Source of the DNA: Sciurus carolinensis
Lineage: Eukaryota > Chordata > Mammalia > Rodentia > Sciuridae
NCBI RefSeq assembly: GCF_902686445.1
Contig: NC_062222.1
Location: 135,477,035-135,541,034, forward strand
Direction: 5' to 3'
DNA: 64,000 nucleotides
Part shown: one piece after another, positions 44,579-57,117 of the stretch
How the letters are laid out: every line of letters starts with the position of its first letter
Numbering within the stretch: the first letter of the stretch is position 1
Program-made: the position numbers and the translations under genes
Notes under the pieces: generated by a model
Told to the model about the DNA's origin: nothing
Seen by the model: only the letters and a program-made list of their open reading frames with translations
Databases searched by the model: none

Positions 44579-46299
44579 TGCCATCAGGAGCAGAGGCCAG
44601 AGTGATGTGGGAGCCAATGAGGGAGCAGGGGGCCTCTAGAGGCTGGAAAAGACCAGGAGCAACCTCCCCCTCGGGCCTCCAGGAGAAGCGGCTCACGGAG
44701 GGCTGCCAGTAAGCGAGTGCTACCAAAGCCACTAGGTTGTCCCGTGTTTTCACGGCACAGGAAATGCTGCGCCTGGGCTTCCTGCCCCACCATCGCTTCC
44801 TGCTTCGCGTCTTCACCAAAGGCCAGCTCTCAGGATGCAGGTTTGGTGTGACATGCCCGCTGCCAGTTCCCAGGACCCGGGACCTGCCTGGTACACAGCA
44901 CGCGCTCAGCCACTGCTTCAACCAGCATGGACCCCTCAATAGAGCCCATAGCCCTTCCCCAGAGAGTGACCGATCCTGGGTCACCCTGCTTGCTGGGTGG
45001 ACTTCAGCCATGTCTGTGGGAAAGTGGTCTAGTTCCCCCGTCCCTGCCCACTCTCTGCAGGGCCGATGCACACGTTTTAGCTGAACACTTATCCCATGGG
45101 GCACATGGGATCCAGGGACAAACAGGACCCAGCCCTGTTCTTAGGGTGTCGCCTGGAGGCCTGTGGGTACCTCTAAGTGAAGAGATGAAGGAAAACCAAG
45201 CAGCAGCACCCTGGGTGCTGGTCATGCAGTGGTCTTACCCTGAGCAGGGTCCCGCCAGGCGAGTGTCCCCTGTTGCAGAGAGAAGGAAACTGAGACTCTG
45301 CCGTGCTGCGTGGACAGGTCAGGGGTCTGCATCTGCTCCAGGCCGTGGATGGACACTCCTCAGGGCGACTCTGCAGAGTCGGCCTCTGGCCGAGCGGTGG
45401 TCCGTGGCCTCGTCCTGCCTTGGAGAAGCAGGCACCACAATCCCCTTCACACACAGGAAAGCTGAGCCTCAGAAGGTTCATTTATTGCCTGGGGTCCGTG
45501 CTGACCCAGTGGTGGGTGAGGTTTAAACAGCCCAGGGGACACGGCCTGCTCTCCACCCACACCTCCTGCCTCCCCTACACCAGACGGCCACCCAAGCCCA
45601 GAGACCTACGGGTCAGGCAGAGAACAGTCACGTGGCTGGCCGGGCCTGGTGGGCAGTGAAGCAGAGGCAGGCAGGGCAGGCCCCGTCCCGGGAAGCCCTC
45701 GGTTTCCAGTGATGTCAGAAGCGGGGGCCGTTGGGTGCCGTTGGGTGCGGCTTCCTGATCCTTAAGTATCGCGACTCACTCAACGCGGTTTTAACCCCTG
45801 GGCCGCTGGACTCGGCACCCTGGAGAAACCACTGCAGCTGGTGCCATTCCGCTGGCTCGGCGCTCCGGGCTTCCGCCTCTGGGGCGGGAGGGCCGCGGCC
45901 GGCTTCCCCAGGGCACTGCCCAGGGTGCCCACCAGGGTGACCTCCCACCAGCCTGCTGGGAGGGCAAGTCCACGCTGGGCTCCCGAGTGCACGCTGGTGC
46001 TTGGACAGCCTGCCCGGCTCTGTGGAGCGCTAGGAGCGTCGGGCTGGCGGGTGAGCGCAGAGGCCCGCGTGGCAGGGTGCTTTGCCAGGGCCACGGCCAC
46101 AGCAGGGCCAGTCGGCCCTCGAACGTGTTCCACCTCCTCACGCCTGGGTCTCTGATGCGCATCCTCAAGCCAGTGTTTTATCAGTGGGGCAGAAAGTGCC
46201 GGGAAAGCCACCCAGAAAAAAGTACTGACCGCAAGTCCCAGTGTGTTAGTCATTAGCTCTTGCCTGCCACTGTTCCCAAGGCTTTGCCTGTACAGCAAC

Positions 46300-46412
46300 C
46301 ATCCCAGGTAGGCATTTTATCACACCATGATTTAAGTGCCAGGGCCCAGAGAGGTTAAACAACTTCCCCAGGGTCACCCAGCTGGTGGTAAAATTCAAAT
46401 CCAGGCACCTGG
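46300..46412 (-). repeat. MIR SINE fragment
   Basis: Reverse MIR words: CCCAGAGAGGTTAAACAACT and GGGTCACCCAGCTGGTGG, then AAATTCAAATCCAGGC. Confidence 0.75.
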
Positions 46413-48224
46413 CCCTATATTGATGCCCCAAACAACTCCTCTTCTTCCTTAAGTAAAGTCCCAATGGGGCTGCAAATGCAACCGTAAAACTGCATTCACA
46501 AAGCCCTTTCTTCGTGCCGGGGTTTGAGGATGACAGCGATGCTCCTGGCAACGGCTCACCTGCCCATTGAACAAGTAAGGTTGTTCTTTTTTCTAATCTA
46601 GTGAGTGCAGAGGTCAGGAGCCGCAGGCCTGGCTTCAGAGGCTCACCACAGGCAGAGGCCTCTCTGCGTCTGTGTTTGTTGCTTCTCAGTCACGAGATGG
46701 CTGCTGTAGCTCCAGCAGCATGTCCGCATTCAGGGCAGGGAAAGGGGGAAGGTTGCAGGGGCACTTGGGTCTGTTTGTTTGTCTCATCAGAACAAAAGTG
46801 CTTCCAGAGTATCTCCAACAGTCCCCTGCTTAGCTCTCACCACAGACCTGGGCGGCAAGGCCACTGCTGGCCGTGGGGGTGGCTGGTAAGGTGGGGATCG
46901 CAAGCTCCCGGTTGCCTAGCTTAGGGTTCTCAAGTGTGGCACCTGCAGGTCAGCACTGCCTCGGAACTTGCTGGAAATGCCAGTGCTCTGACCCTCCCCA
47001 TCTTGACCAGGCTCCAGTCGAGCTGAGGGTCCCCACTGGGTTCCTGGGCATGTCCCATTCTGGGGCTGGCCTCTCGGGTGCCAAACAGAACTGAGGGAAG
47101 GGCGAGTGGGCCTGCTGGGCAGAGAGCCTGGTCATTTGGGGAACGAGCGGCCCCCTGCGGAGGGCAGCCCTCGGGCAGCTGGGTGGTTCCCGCGTGTGGG
47201 GCGAGGCCTGTTCCCTCCTCTCAGCACGTTTAGTGGAGTCAACGCGCTTGGCAGCTGCACACGTCTGGTGGTTCCCGGGGACCCTGCTCTTCAGAAATGC
47301 ACCTCAGCATCCCCCGGTCACCCGAGCCCTGTGGCGGCTTCAGGTTAATGATGGGGAGACCTGGGCGACCAGCTGCCCCTTCCCCAGACCCGGGGTTCCA
47401 GGGATGCAGGACACCCGGCTGAATCCGGAAGGTTCCAGGTGGAGCGGGGCAGAGGGTCACTGGAGAGATGGGCTCTCTGACCTGATCCCCTGGCCATCTC
47501 CTCCTGCTCTGGGCTGACGACCCTAGGTAACCGCGACGTTTCTAGGACTTGCCTCTGGCCACCTCCATCTGTTCATCCACCAGGTGGCTTTCACCAGTTC
47601 CAAGTGTATTCTAGGCACCTGGCACCAGTATCAGCATGTCAGATGGGGAGATGTCACGCTGGACCACGTGCTCGAAGTCATTTACATATCTACTACCACT
47701 TACTAAAAAAACAGTGGCTTTGGCGGTCAACTGTTTTCTCAGTAACTCACCACCCTCCATTTCCTAGACGAGACGGAAAGGGAGGTGGGTGGGACCTGGT
47801 GTCACCTCTAGGAGGCACGGGTGGGGCTGGTGTCACCTCTGGGAGGCATGGGGCGGGGCTGGGGGACAGGACCCAGGAGGGCAGCAGCCAGGCTCCCTGA
47901 CAGGGAAGCCGGAGGCGGCTGGCCCTGCCCACCTGCAGAGGTGAGGCTGGACTCCACAGCCACCTCCTTGCAGTGGCCCCGCCCAGCGGCCGCAGGGTGG
48001 AGCCGAGGGGAGGCTTGCTGCAGAGACAGAGGGGCCCACGCAGTCCCCTGCCAGCTCAGTGCCTGCTCACTCACATCACTTGATGGAGCAGGAAGCCACA
48101 GGTGTTTAGGGAAATCTCCCTCCTAGAAGAGACCAGAGTAGAGGGAGGCCGTCGTTTCTCATCCCCAAACAGAGAGCGTGTGCCTCGGGAGGCGGGTGGC
48201 ATGCCCAGCACTGTCCTGAGTGCC

Positions 48225-48312
48225 CCTTGAAAGTTAGGCACCATTGTCTCCATTTTACAGGTGGGATGACTGAGGCACACAGGGTTGGGTGGCTCGTCCA
48301 TGGACACAGTGA
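48225..48312 (-). repeat. MIR SINE fragment
   Basis: Reverse MIR words: TCTCCATTTTACAGGTGGGA and TGACTGAGGCACACAGG. Confidence 0.7.
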
Positions 48313-48737
48313 GTGTGGCCATGCTGGGCTGTGGCCTAAGTGGTCTGGCCGGGTAGCTGCAGAAGCTCCAAGGAGGGCATGTTCTGCAGTGGGGAAGGAG
48401 CGTCCCAAGACAGCAGGCTCCTGAGCTGAGCTGCGTGTCAAGGCCTGCGAGGGAGTCCCCAAACAGGAAGACGGGGTCACGGCAGCAGCAGGTCCTTGGC
48501 TAGGTGGCTGTGCTACCTGGTGGGCCGATGGCAGGTGCCCTGTGGGACCTGGGGCTCCCTGGAGGGAATGGGCATCTGCTGCATGCTGCTGGTCACACTA
48601 GGAGCTGCAGGCCGAGCTGGCGTCCCCTTGCCCCTGACCTTTGGTGAGTGACTGAGAGGTGAGAATAAGAATTTCTCTGGCAAATTATTCTGAAAGTAAA
48701 CAAATCCAGGTCAGAGAAGCAAGGTCTGCTGGGTTAA

Positions 48738-48754
48738 CTGTTAACCCGTCTCTT
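48738..48754. promoter_or_regulatory. Palindromic GTTAAC pair, HNF1-like
   Basis: GGGTTAACTGTTAACCC is a 17-base palindrome and close to the HNF1 half-site pair (GTTAATNATTAAC). Binding is only a possibility. Confidence 0.3.
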
Positions 48755-49029
48755 CTGAGCATTGTAGGCTGGCACCGTGCTGGGCTCTGACTCTGGCTGG
48801 GCACGGACACAGTTCACCATGATTACCCTCCACCGCTGAGTCTTAGTAGCCGAGGATTGGCGTGGGTTCGTCTACTTTTTCACACCTTTGCTTCCGTTAC
48901 GCCCTGACCAATCAGTCCGCTTCATCTGTGTGAATAACGCGTCTTTCCTAGTTATTGGAAACTGGCTGTGACTCAGTCTAAATCAGAAATACTTACCGCA
49001 CTCTCACTATGGAGATGAGCTGCTTCAGT

Positions 49030-49105
49030 CCTTCCCTCCTTAATGAATGCGCGTTGAGTCCTGTGATCTGAGCACTGTGCTAGGTCCTACGGGTACCGTG
49101 ACGAA
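49030..49105 (-). repeat. MIR-like fragment
   Basis: GCACTGTGCTAGGTCCTACGG fits the upstream part of a reverse-oriented MIR. Confidence 0.45.
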
Positions 49106-50442
49106 AACGAGCGTGGCCTTTGACCCCTGAGCTTGGAGTCTGTGGGGAAAGGTGGACTTTAGCGGATGCAGAGCTGACGCCTCCCTCCACGGTGCTGTGA
49201 GGACATCTGAGGGGAGGGCAGCCTGCCTGGCACGCAGGAGGAGGGAGCAGAGTGGCAGAGGCACGGGGCGGTGGTTCCCAGCCAGGAAGAGCCCGGCGCC
49301 TGGAGCCCAGCGGGTGCAGTGCCTGCTGGGAAGCCAGGCTGGAGTGGCGGCAGGGCCCCTGCAGCCCTGACGGGCGTTTGCTCTTTCCCTGGTGGAGGGG
49401 CTCGGGGACAGTGGGCAGAGCAGGAGCACTCTGCCTGTCACACACGTCCCAGCCGGCAGAGGCCAGAGGGACCTTGAGAGGCCACCGTCCTGGTGCAGGT
49501 GACAAAAGTGGCTTAGACCCGGGAGCCCTCTAGGGTGCACGTGTGGTGCCCGGGAAGAAGCAAAGTGGGCCTGACCTGACACAGGGCAGAATGAGGAGAG
49601 GACGTGGGCGAGGAGGAGTCCCGGGCTCTGCCCACCCTGGTCTGTGCACCTGTTGGCTGCAGGGCTCAGCCTCTGAGAGGAGCGGTGGCCTGGGCGTCAG
49701 GCCACACAGCCTAGAGGTCAGACGTGGTGAGAGGAAGGACGGAGGGCAGAGAGTGGACAGAGAGCATGTGCCGCCCAGGCAGACGGGGTCAAGGTGTCCA
49801 GGAGCCCAAGTGCCAAGGGGACCACTGGGCACCTTGCCCAGGAAGCCAAGCAGGCAGTGGCCAGTCCCAGGAGGACAGAAGGACAGGGAAGCTCAGGCGT
49901 CTGGTGGTCACTGCCCCCTGTTGTGGCGTGGGGATGGGTGGAGACCAGGCGGAGCTGGGTGGGGCGTGAGGGTGCAGAGGAGCTGAATGCGGGCCCCTTG
50001 GGGGACAGAGCGCTGGCGGGAGGGTAGTGTGGACAGCGGCCACCCCCCAGTGGCCCTCAGTGCCGGGTTAGACAGGCAGGAACCGGCCATGAAGGGAGAG
50101 CACCTGCCGCAGGGACACTGAGGTCTGGGGGCCACAGGTGGGGAGGGGTCTGCCCAGGAAAGGGATCAGCATGCACAGAGTTTCAGTGTCCCGTCCCCGC
50201 TCCCTGGCCCTGAGACCTCGTATCCTGCGAGCCGCGGGTGAGGGTTTGCCTGTGTGTCCGGTGTGGGGAAGAGGCGGAAGGTGCCGGGCAGCTCGTGGGT
50301 CCCAAAGGGTGGAGGGCAGTAGCAGATGGGCGTGGTTGGAACCAGAAGCCCCTGCGGTCAGGGGCAGCAGGGGTGAGACCCCGGGAGAGGGAGACAGGGT
50401 CTTGCAAGCCTGACTGGTTCCTGTTTTCTCTTTCTTTTGCAG

Positions 50443-50498
50443 TCAACTTTGACCATTTTCAGATTCTGCGGGCCATTGGCAAAGGGAGTTTTGGAAAG
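50443..50498 (+). CDS. STK32B: STK32-family kinase exon (probably STK32B exon 2)
   Basis: A 56-bp internal exon, preceded by a long pyrimidine tract and TTTTGCAG and followed by GTAAGAA, both strong splice sites. It starts with the last two bases of a Val codon and ends after a full Lys codon. The encoded residues NFDHFQILRAIGKGSFGK are the beginning of the kinase domain with the GxGxxG nucleotide-binding loop (GKGSFG). This sequence is characteristic of the STK32/YANK serine/threonine kinases, little-studied AGC-like protein kinases. STK32B and STK32C are identical over these residues. The codon choice (TTT, CAT, TTT, ATT) suits STK32B better than the GC-rich STK32C (judgement, about 60:40). 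No neighbouring exons lie in the window, implying more than 13 kb of intron downstream and up to 50 kb upstream, which suits a large gene such as STK32B. Confidence 0.88.
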
Positions 50499-51482
50499 GT
50501 AAGAATGGAGAATTTCAAAAAATTCATCAACAAAATGCCCAAGTCCAGAGCCCGGGCCAATGCCTATGTGTGTCTTTGGGTGTCGTTCTGGGGATGGTCG
50601 CTGGCCCTGGAATTTCCTGTTGGCAGAGAGATTTCAATTTGACAAATTTGAAATGTGAAAGGAAGTCTGAATGGTTTCCTTCGAATCAGGGTAATTTTAT
50701 TCTGAAAATTGAGTTATCACCGTGGCCCTGTGTGACGTGAGTGACAGTGGTAATTATTCAAGATGGCTAAGGGGAAATTCCGCAGGCCTGTCACAGAAGC
50801 CGCTCTTTCCAGCCGGCATTCATCCTTCGGGAGTTCATGTTTGGGATCCTCGACTGCCTTGGGTGAAACCTGGGGAAGTTGTGGGGACTATTACCAAACA
50901 GAAGGGCTCCCTGGAGCAAGTCCTGTGGGCCACGCTTCTTCGGGCACCTGCCGAATGCCAGGCGTTCTCTCATATTTCAGGGACCACTATTATCTCCATT
51001 TAACAGATGCAGGAAGGAGCAGCTTACCCAGGGTTGCATAGGCAGCAACTGTCAAAGCTGGGATTTGAACCCAGGTCTGTTTGAGGACCAAGGACCTGCT
51101 ATTTCAGTAACTCCATGCCTTGGTCAATTCATTCAAATACGGAATTTAGCTGAGTCATTTGACCTGGGACGTTGGATAGACTCAACCAGCCTCCCCTCCC
51201 CCCATTTCCTTGTTCTGGGAATGCAATCCGGGGCTAGTAATTGAAAGCACACCTTGTGCCTGGCACCGTTCTAGACTCTGTTGATAGTTAGTAACCCAAG
51301 CAGGTCCCACCCTTTTCTGAAAACAATATGTTTAGGAGTCATTCACTTAGCAGAACGTTCTGGAGTTGAGCCAAGCTCTGAGACTTCAAGATATCCTTCT
51401 TTCTCACATGATTGAGTCTTAACTGTTTCCTGCCTTGCCAGAATCCCATTTCTGAGTCCTCATTGCACACATTTAAAATGTC
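50499..51482 (+). other. Intron sequence with MIR fragments
   Basis: No coding sequence. Contains MIRs at about 50955-51075 and 51235-51300. Confidence 0.5.
50955..51078 (-). repeat. MIR SINE fragment
   Basis: Reverse MIR: TTATCTCCATTTAACAGATG, then GGGATTTGAACCCAGGTCTG. Confidence 0.8.
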
Positions 51483-51611
51483 GGCCAAGCTAGGTGCAGT
51501 GGCACCCCCTGTAATCCCAGTTACTCTGGAGGCTGAAGCAGAAGGATCACAAGTTCAAGGCCAGACTTAGCAACTTAGTGAGGCCCTGAATCAAAAAAAA
51601 AAAAAAAAAAT
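51483..51611 (+). mobile_element. B1/Alu-like SINE, sense
   Basis: AGGTGCAGTGGCACCCCCTG, GTAATCCCAGTTACTCTGGAG and CAAGTTCAAGGCCAGACTT, followed by an A18-type tail at about 51594-51611. A 7SL-derived rodent SINE with a polymerase III box-like start. Confidence 0.85.
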
Positions 51612-53584
51612 GCTGGCTGTTTGTACTGCCACGTGAGATAGGGCACTTGCTAACTTAATAGCCAGCCACTGGGCTGCTGACCAGGGCCATGAGCTGCACT
51701 GGACTTTGCCATCCTGACAAAACAGAGGGCATCCTGTGGGCAGGAGTCTTGTTCAGAGAGCAGTGTGAGCGTGGCCCGTGATAGGTGACTTTCTGTGTCA
51801 GCTCTGTCTGACTGTGAGACACAGGTATTTGGTCCAACACTGCACGGTGAAGGTCCTTTATTTTAGGTGAAATTAGCATTTAAATAAGGAGATTTTGAGT
51901 GAAGCAAAGGGCCCTCCTGAAGGTGGGCGGGCTTCATCTGACGCGTTGAGACCTGGGAAGACCAAGCTCTGTGAGGCAGAAGCAGCTCTGCCTCCTGGTG
52001 GCCTTGTAGTGGCCGTCCACTCTCCCCTGCATGTCCAGCCTGCTGGGTGGCACACTTGCTAACCACTAGGATCGTACGAGCCAGTTCCTTAGACGGTGTC
52101 TGTCCGTCTGTGTTGGGAACATGCACATCCTACGGGTTCCTCTCTGAAGATCCCCCACTAAGGCTGGTGTGATGGTAGGAGAATAGGAGCTCCCGTCGGC
52201 CAGGTGACCTGGGAGGACCTGGGGGGCAGCCGCCAGGAGTGGAGAGAGAGGAGACTGCAGCCTGGGGAGCTGTCTGGGCCCCTCTGCCAGGGGCTCTTGA
52301 ACCCAGCCACGTCCTGGAAATGGCGCCTCAAACAGAACATGGGCCACTCTGGGAGCCCTGGTGAACCCGCGTGCCTGCCTTGTTGGGGAGCCACCCAAGC
52401 CCCAGTCCCACCTCCTCCTGCTCACCAGGTCTGAGGAAGGGGTGACCGGCGCTGCAGGCCTGGACCACAGGGTAAGGGGCTCTGGAGGTCCTCACAGGAG
52501 GAGCCGCAGTGGTCCTTGAGACAGGCTTTGCGTCCCTTAACCACAACCTGGACTCGGTCCCCCTCCTCTGGTGCCTGCACTTCCTGAGTCTAAGGATGGG
52601 GGTGGCCAGGACCAGACCCTCAACCTCCAGGGCCCAGCTGCCTGCCCGCCCTGCTGGGGCCCGGCCACCCACAGTTTTCCCGCTGAACCTTTTCTTCCGA
52701 AGGTGCATTTAGCAAAGCTGTTCCTTGTGTCCCCAGCCCCCGTAGCCCATGCTGGCCTCCTCCTCCAGAGGACCCTTCTAGAAAATATGGCAAATGAATA
52801 ACTTTCCCTCTGACACTCAGTCCAGCCCCACTGTCCGGGGTGGGTGCCAGCGTCTTCCCCACCTGAAGCAAGTCCCCCGTCCATGCGACCACCTGTTCCC
52901 CACCCTGCTGGGCTGCGTCCCCAAGGGGTTGCTGAAGGACTGGCTGGTTAGTCAGTGTCTATAGGAGCGACTTACACAGCATCTGTGGGAAGCAAGAGTT
53001 CCCCTTGGAATGGCCACCGGCACCGTGCGGTAGCTCAGCGAGGGCAAGTGTCAAGACCCAGGGACAGTGTTGTGCAGCGTGGTGGAGCCTGGCGGTGAGC
53101 GTTTCCTCAGCGTCCTCTGAGGGGCCGTGGAGGTGTAAGCTAGGTGAGCTGGGAGAGCCCTGGACCTGCTCCCCAGCCTGACCGGCCCTCTGCCGGTACT
53201 CACAGGGCTGCCCTGGGTGTCGGAGTGAGCAGTGGAGGCCAACCGCCTGGGCCGTTCTCAAGTGCACGGCGTCCGAGTTCTTGTCGGAGAGGAACTCTGT
53301 GGTGTATAATCATGGCATTGGCACAGGAAGGCTGTTGTGTACTCCGAAGTCCCAAAGTATCTCACCATGCTTGACGTCTGTCACTGCAGATGAGTGGCGA
53401 GGCAAGACGGGGTCCAGCAAGGCTCACTGTCTTTGATGACATTTATTCTCCTTGGAGATCTGAAAGCTCTGGGCTTAACAATACTTTTGCCACTGCCTTT
53501 TTTCTAAGACTGTGTCTTATCCTATATTGGAAGTTTGTGTGCAGTTGATTAAAAAAATCAGTAAAAATAAGTTCATTTGTTTAT
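51612..53584. other. Intron sequence, no gene recognised
   Basis: GC-rich sequence with overlapping open frames in both strands and no domain. No repeat that I can name. Confidence 0.4.
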
Positions 53585-54220
53585 TCTCTCATTTACACTC
53601 ATCTACCCACCCATCCATACACCTGTCCACCCATCCACCCACCCACTCATCCATACACCTGTTCATCCACCCACTCATCCACTCACCCACTCATCCATAT
53701 ACCTGTTCATCCACCCACTCATCCATACACCCATCCATACACCTGTTCATCCACCCACTCATCCACTCACCCACTCATCCATATACCTGTTCATCCACCC
53801 ACTCATCCATCCATCCACCCACCCACCCATCTATCCATCCACCCACCCTCTCATCCACCCACTCATCCACTCACCCACTCATCCATCCATCCATCCATCT
53901 ACCCACCCACCCATCTATCTATACACCCACCCACCCATCTATCTATACACCCACCCACCCATCTATCCATCCACCCACTCTCTCATCCACCCACTCATCC
54001 ACTCACCCACTCATTCATCCATCCATCCATCTACCCACCCACCCATCTATCTATACACCCACCCACCCATCTATCCATCCACCCATGCTCTCATCCACCC
54101 ACCCATCCAGCTACCCATCCAACCACCCATGGACCCATCCATCCACCCACCCTCTCATCCATTTATCTATCCATCCATCCATTCACCCATCTAACTATCC
54201 ACCTACCAATTCATTCACCC
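53585..54220 (+). repeat. CCAT/CCACC-type minisatellite with higher-order units
   Basis: About 635 bp of ATCCACCC/ATCC-based repeats. Longer blocks recur, for example CCATACACCTGTTCATCCAC (from 53652) and CCATCTATCTATACACCCAC (from 53910). Two frames are open because the repeat lacks stops, which gives apparent Thr/His/Pro/Ser-rich proteins. Confidence 0.95.
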
Positions 54221-55194
54221 ACAATTTGTTTATCCATTTTCATCATGAAATGCTGCAGGACTTTTATAGTGTTGACTTTTTTTTTACACAAAATTGCTAA
54301 GAAACTTTGTGTAAAAGTCTTTTGTGGACATATGATTTCTTTCTCTAAGGTAAATATCTAGGATTGGAATTTCTGGATCATAGAGTAAGTGTGTCTTTAG
54401 TTTTTATTTTTTTAACCAGATTTTTTTAAACATTCTCTATTGGTTCTTTCTTTTATTTTTATTTATTTTTATGTGGTGCTGAGGATCAAATCCAGTGCCT
54501 CATATGTGCTAGGCAAGTTCTCTCACCACTGGGCCACAACCTCAACCCATGTCTTTAGTTTTATACCCGGCTACCAAGAATTTTTCCAACATGATTGAAA
54601 CATTTTATTTTCCTACTAAAAGTTCCATTTGTTTCACATCTTTGCCAACATTTTAATTTGAGTATTCTGATGCTGGTTGTAGTCAGTCACTCACTGGTTT
54701 TAACTTGAATTTTCCCTGATGACTAATGATGTTGAGCATTTTTTCATGTTCTTAGTGACCAGGTGTATATCTTCTTTTCTGAAATATCTGTTCAAAACAC
54801 TTTGCCATTTTTAAAAAAAAATGGGTGGTTTATCTTTTTATTATTGTATTGTGGGCTATGTTTTCAGATGCTAGTCCTTTGTCAGATATGAGACTCTTTT
54901 CAAAAGACAGGTGTGCTAACTCTCTCTAGTATGTTTTGATTCAGGCAAGTTTTGAATTTTGATGAGGTTTAATTTCTTGAGTACTTTTTCCTCTTAGGGT
55001 CATTGCTTTATGTAACCCACATAAGAAAATTTGGCTCAAGAAAACAAACTCAAGTCATAAAGTTTTTCAGGTTTATTTTCTAAAAGTTTTATGGCTTTAG
55101 CTTATAGGTTTAGTTTTATGATCATCATGAATTATGTTTTTTTTTTTTGGTATAGTGTGAGGTAGGGTCAAGATGCATTATTTTTTCTACTTGG
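54221..55194 (-). mobile_element. Antisense L1, left part
   Basis: Antisense L1 text (for example GGATTGGAATTTCTGGATC at 54362 and CTAGTCCTTTGTCAGATATG at 54873), interrupted by an ID SINE. Continues at 57543 beyond a MaLR insertion. Confidence 0.75.
54405..54548 (-). mobile_element. ID-type SINE, antisense, with target duplication
   Basis: T-rich tail, then GTGGTGCTGAGGATCAAATC and CACCACTGGGCCACAACC, the reverse of the ID (tRNA-Ala-like) promoter region. The flanks share TGTCTTTAGTTTT (54392 and 54549 areas), a 13-bp target duplication typical of L1-driven insertion. Confidence 0.85.
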
Positions 55195-55642
55195 ATATTA
55201 TTTTATTCATCCTTTTCACTGTTGTGACTAAAAGGACCCTATCAGCACAATTGTAGAGGAGAAAAAGTTTATTGAGGGCTCAAAGTTTCATGGTTCTAGT
55301 ATCAGAGGTCTCCATCCATAGAGGGCCAGCTACATTCCTCGGGGCTCAGCGTGAGGCAGAACATCATGGTGGAAGAGCGTGGCAGAGGGAAGCAGCTCAC
55401 ATCATCAGGATGCAGAGAGAGACTCCACTTGCCAGATACAAAGTATATATATACCCCATAGCCATGGCCCAGCCACCTCCTCCAGTCACACCCCAACTGC
55501 CTCCAGTTACCACCCAGTTAATCCCATCAGGGATTGATTCACTGATTAAGGTTAAGCCTATGACCCAATCATTTCTCCTCTAAACCTTCTTTCATTGTCT
55601 CACATGTGAGCATTTGGGGGACACCACTTCTAAACCATAACA
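55195..55642 (-). repeat. MaLR 3' LTR (minus-strand element)
   Basis: Related along its length to 57118-57542. The left edge is approximate. Confidence 0.75.
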
Positions 55643-57117
55643 TTCCACCCCGGCCCCCAAAAGCTCACAGTTATCTGACAATGCAAAATACATTTAGACC
55701 ATTCCCAAGAGTTCCCATAACCTCAATAGTTTTGAATTTCTCAAAATTCAAGTCCAAAATCTTCTCTGAGGCTCAAGGCAATCTTGCATTGTGAGCTCCT
55801 ATAAAATTAAAAGCATTTTACAAATATCCAAAATATAAAGCTACTGAGTAAACATTTCCATTTACAAAAATAGAGGCATAGAAGGAAGGGATGGGACCAA
55901 AGCAGGACTGGAATCCAACTGGACACATAGGTCCCGTAGTGCCATGTCTGGCACCTGGAGCACACGGCATCGTGATACTCTCTCTGAAGAGTCTCTGCAG
56001 CTCCACCCTGGCGGCCTTATTGGTTGTAGTCCAAGTGGCCTTTCTGTTGATTTGTTTTTGCTCAATTCCTGCAACTTTCCTAGGATGCTGTCCCATGTTA
56101 CTGGCATTTCTTAATCTCAGGGTTCTCCACTGCAGCTTCAGCTTTCTCCTCACATCTCCACACTTTGACTTCTCGGGGGTGCCCGCAGGGACTCCAACCC
56201 TGCCGCACCTTGCCTGACCTCTAGGGCCTTCCTTTGAAATATTGGTGGAAGAGTCCATGACGTCTTAACTCCAGCATCCTGTATTCCTGCAGAACCAGCA
56301 CCCCATGGTTGATGCTAAGGTCTGCTGCCATCTTGAGCAGTAGCCACGTCCCCAAGGACCCTTACTGCAGCAAACTCTGTCTGGGTGACTGAGCATGTTG
56401 AAAACAATTCCCAGGCCCCCTTGTGCAAGAAGGGTGCCCCACTGGTTCCTTCTCAAGAGAATTTCATTTTTGCACCCTTGAACCTGATATGGGTGTGGTC
56501 TTGCCAGCTCCTGAGATGTCTTCAATCCATCCTTCTTCATGTCTGTAGGCATAGTCTTCAGCATTTCTTCAGTGGCGGTAATGTCTTTAACAACTGCAAC
56601 TTCCTTAGTCCTTGTTTTATTCAGGCCTTTCAAATTCACTTTTTCCCAATCTTTCTGCTCTGCCTTCTGCCTGTTATCAAAATAAGTTTGGTTAAAAGTT
56701 GCCAGCAATATCCATGCCCTCTGCCTGAATGCTATGCTGTGTAGAAATTTCTTTCTCCAGATTAACAAGTCTTCTAAAATCAGCCTCAGATAATCTCAGG
56801 ACATGAGCAAAATGCAGACAACTTCTCAGCCAGAACATAACATGAATGGCCTCTAGTCCAATTACCAATAGTGTCCTTCTTTCCCTCAAACCCTTTTGAG
56901 CCTTGTCTTCACTGTCCATAGTCCCACTGGCATTCTGGTCTTCCGAGCTCCCACCAGAATCGTCCATTAAGCTCCACTTACAACAGTCTAAAGAATTTCC
57001 AGCTTGCACTGCTAAGCATCTCAAAATTCCTCCCACAAATTTCAAACTGCTCCAAAAACTTGTGAACCACAGGGTCAGGTCAGTCACAGCAACCACCCCA
57101 CTCCTGGTACCAGTTTC

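Larger units (their letters stand above)
44370..44760 (+). mobile_element. Ancient MLT1-like LTR fragment with inverted repeat
   Basis: Words such as GCAATCACAGCTTCCTTAAG and CAGGAGAAGCGGCTC suggest an old LTR, but it is heavily changed. It carries a 25-bp perfect inverted repeat. Confidence 0.4.
44761..50442 (+). other. Intron-like sequence upstream of STK32 exon
   Basis: GC-rich, with MIR fragments (listed) and no exon that I can support. No candidate exon 1 encoding an STK32 N-terminus was recognised. A locally CpG-richer stretch lies at about 45720-46110, without other promoter signs. Confidence 0.4.

Noticed and set aside
45720..46110. Possible CpG island and first exon
   Set aside because: Some CpG enrichment, but no TATA, initiator, donor site with a plausible STK32 N-terminus, or other promoter sign.
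53585..54220. CRISPR-like regular repeat array
   Set aside because: Repeats are short tetranucleotide-derived units without distinct spacers, in a mammalian genome.
53512..54300. Open frame of 262 codons, Thr/His/Pro/Ser-rich
   Set aside because: It is a reading of the CCAT-type satellite, which lacks stop codons. A second frame of 205 codons is open over the same DNA.
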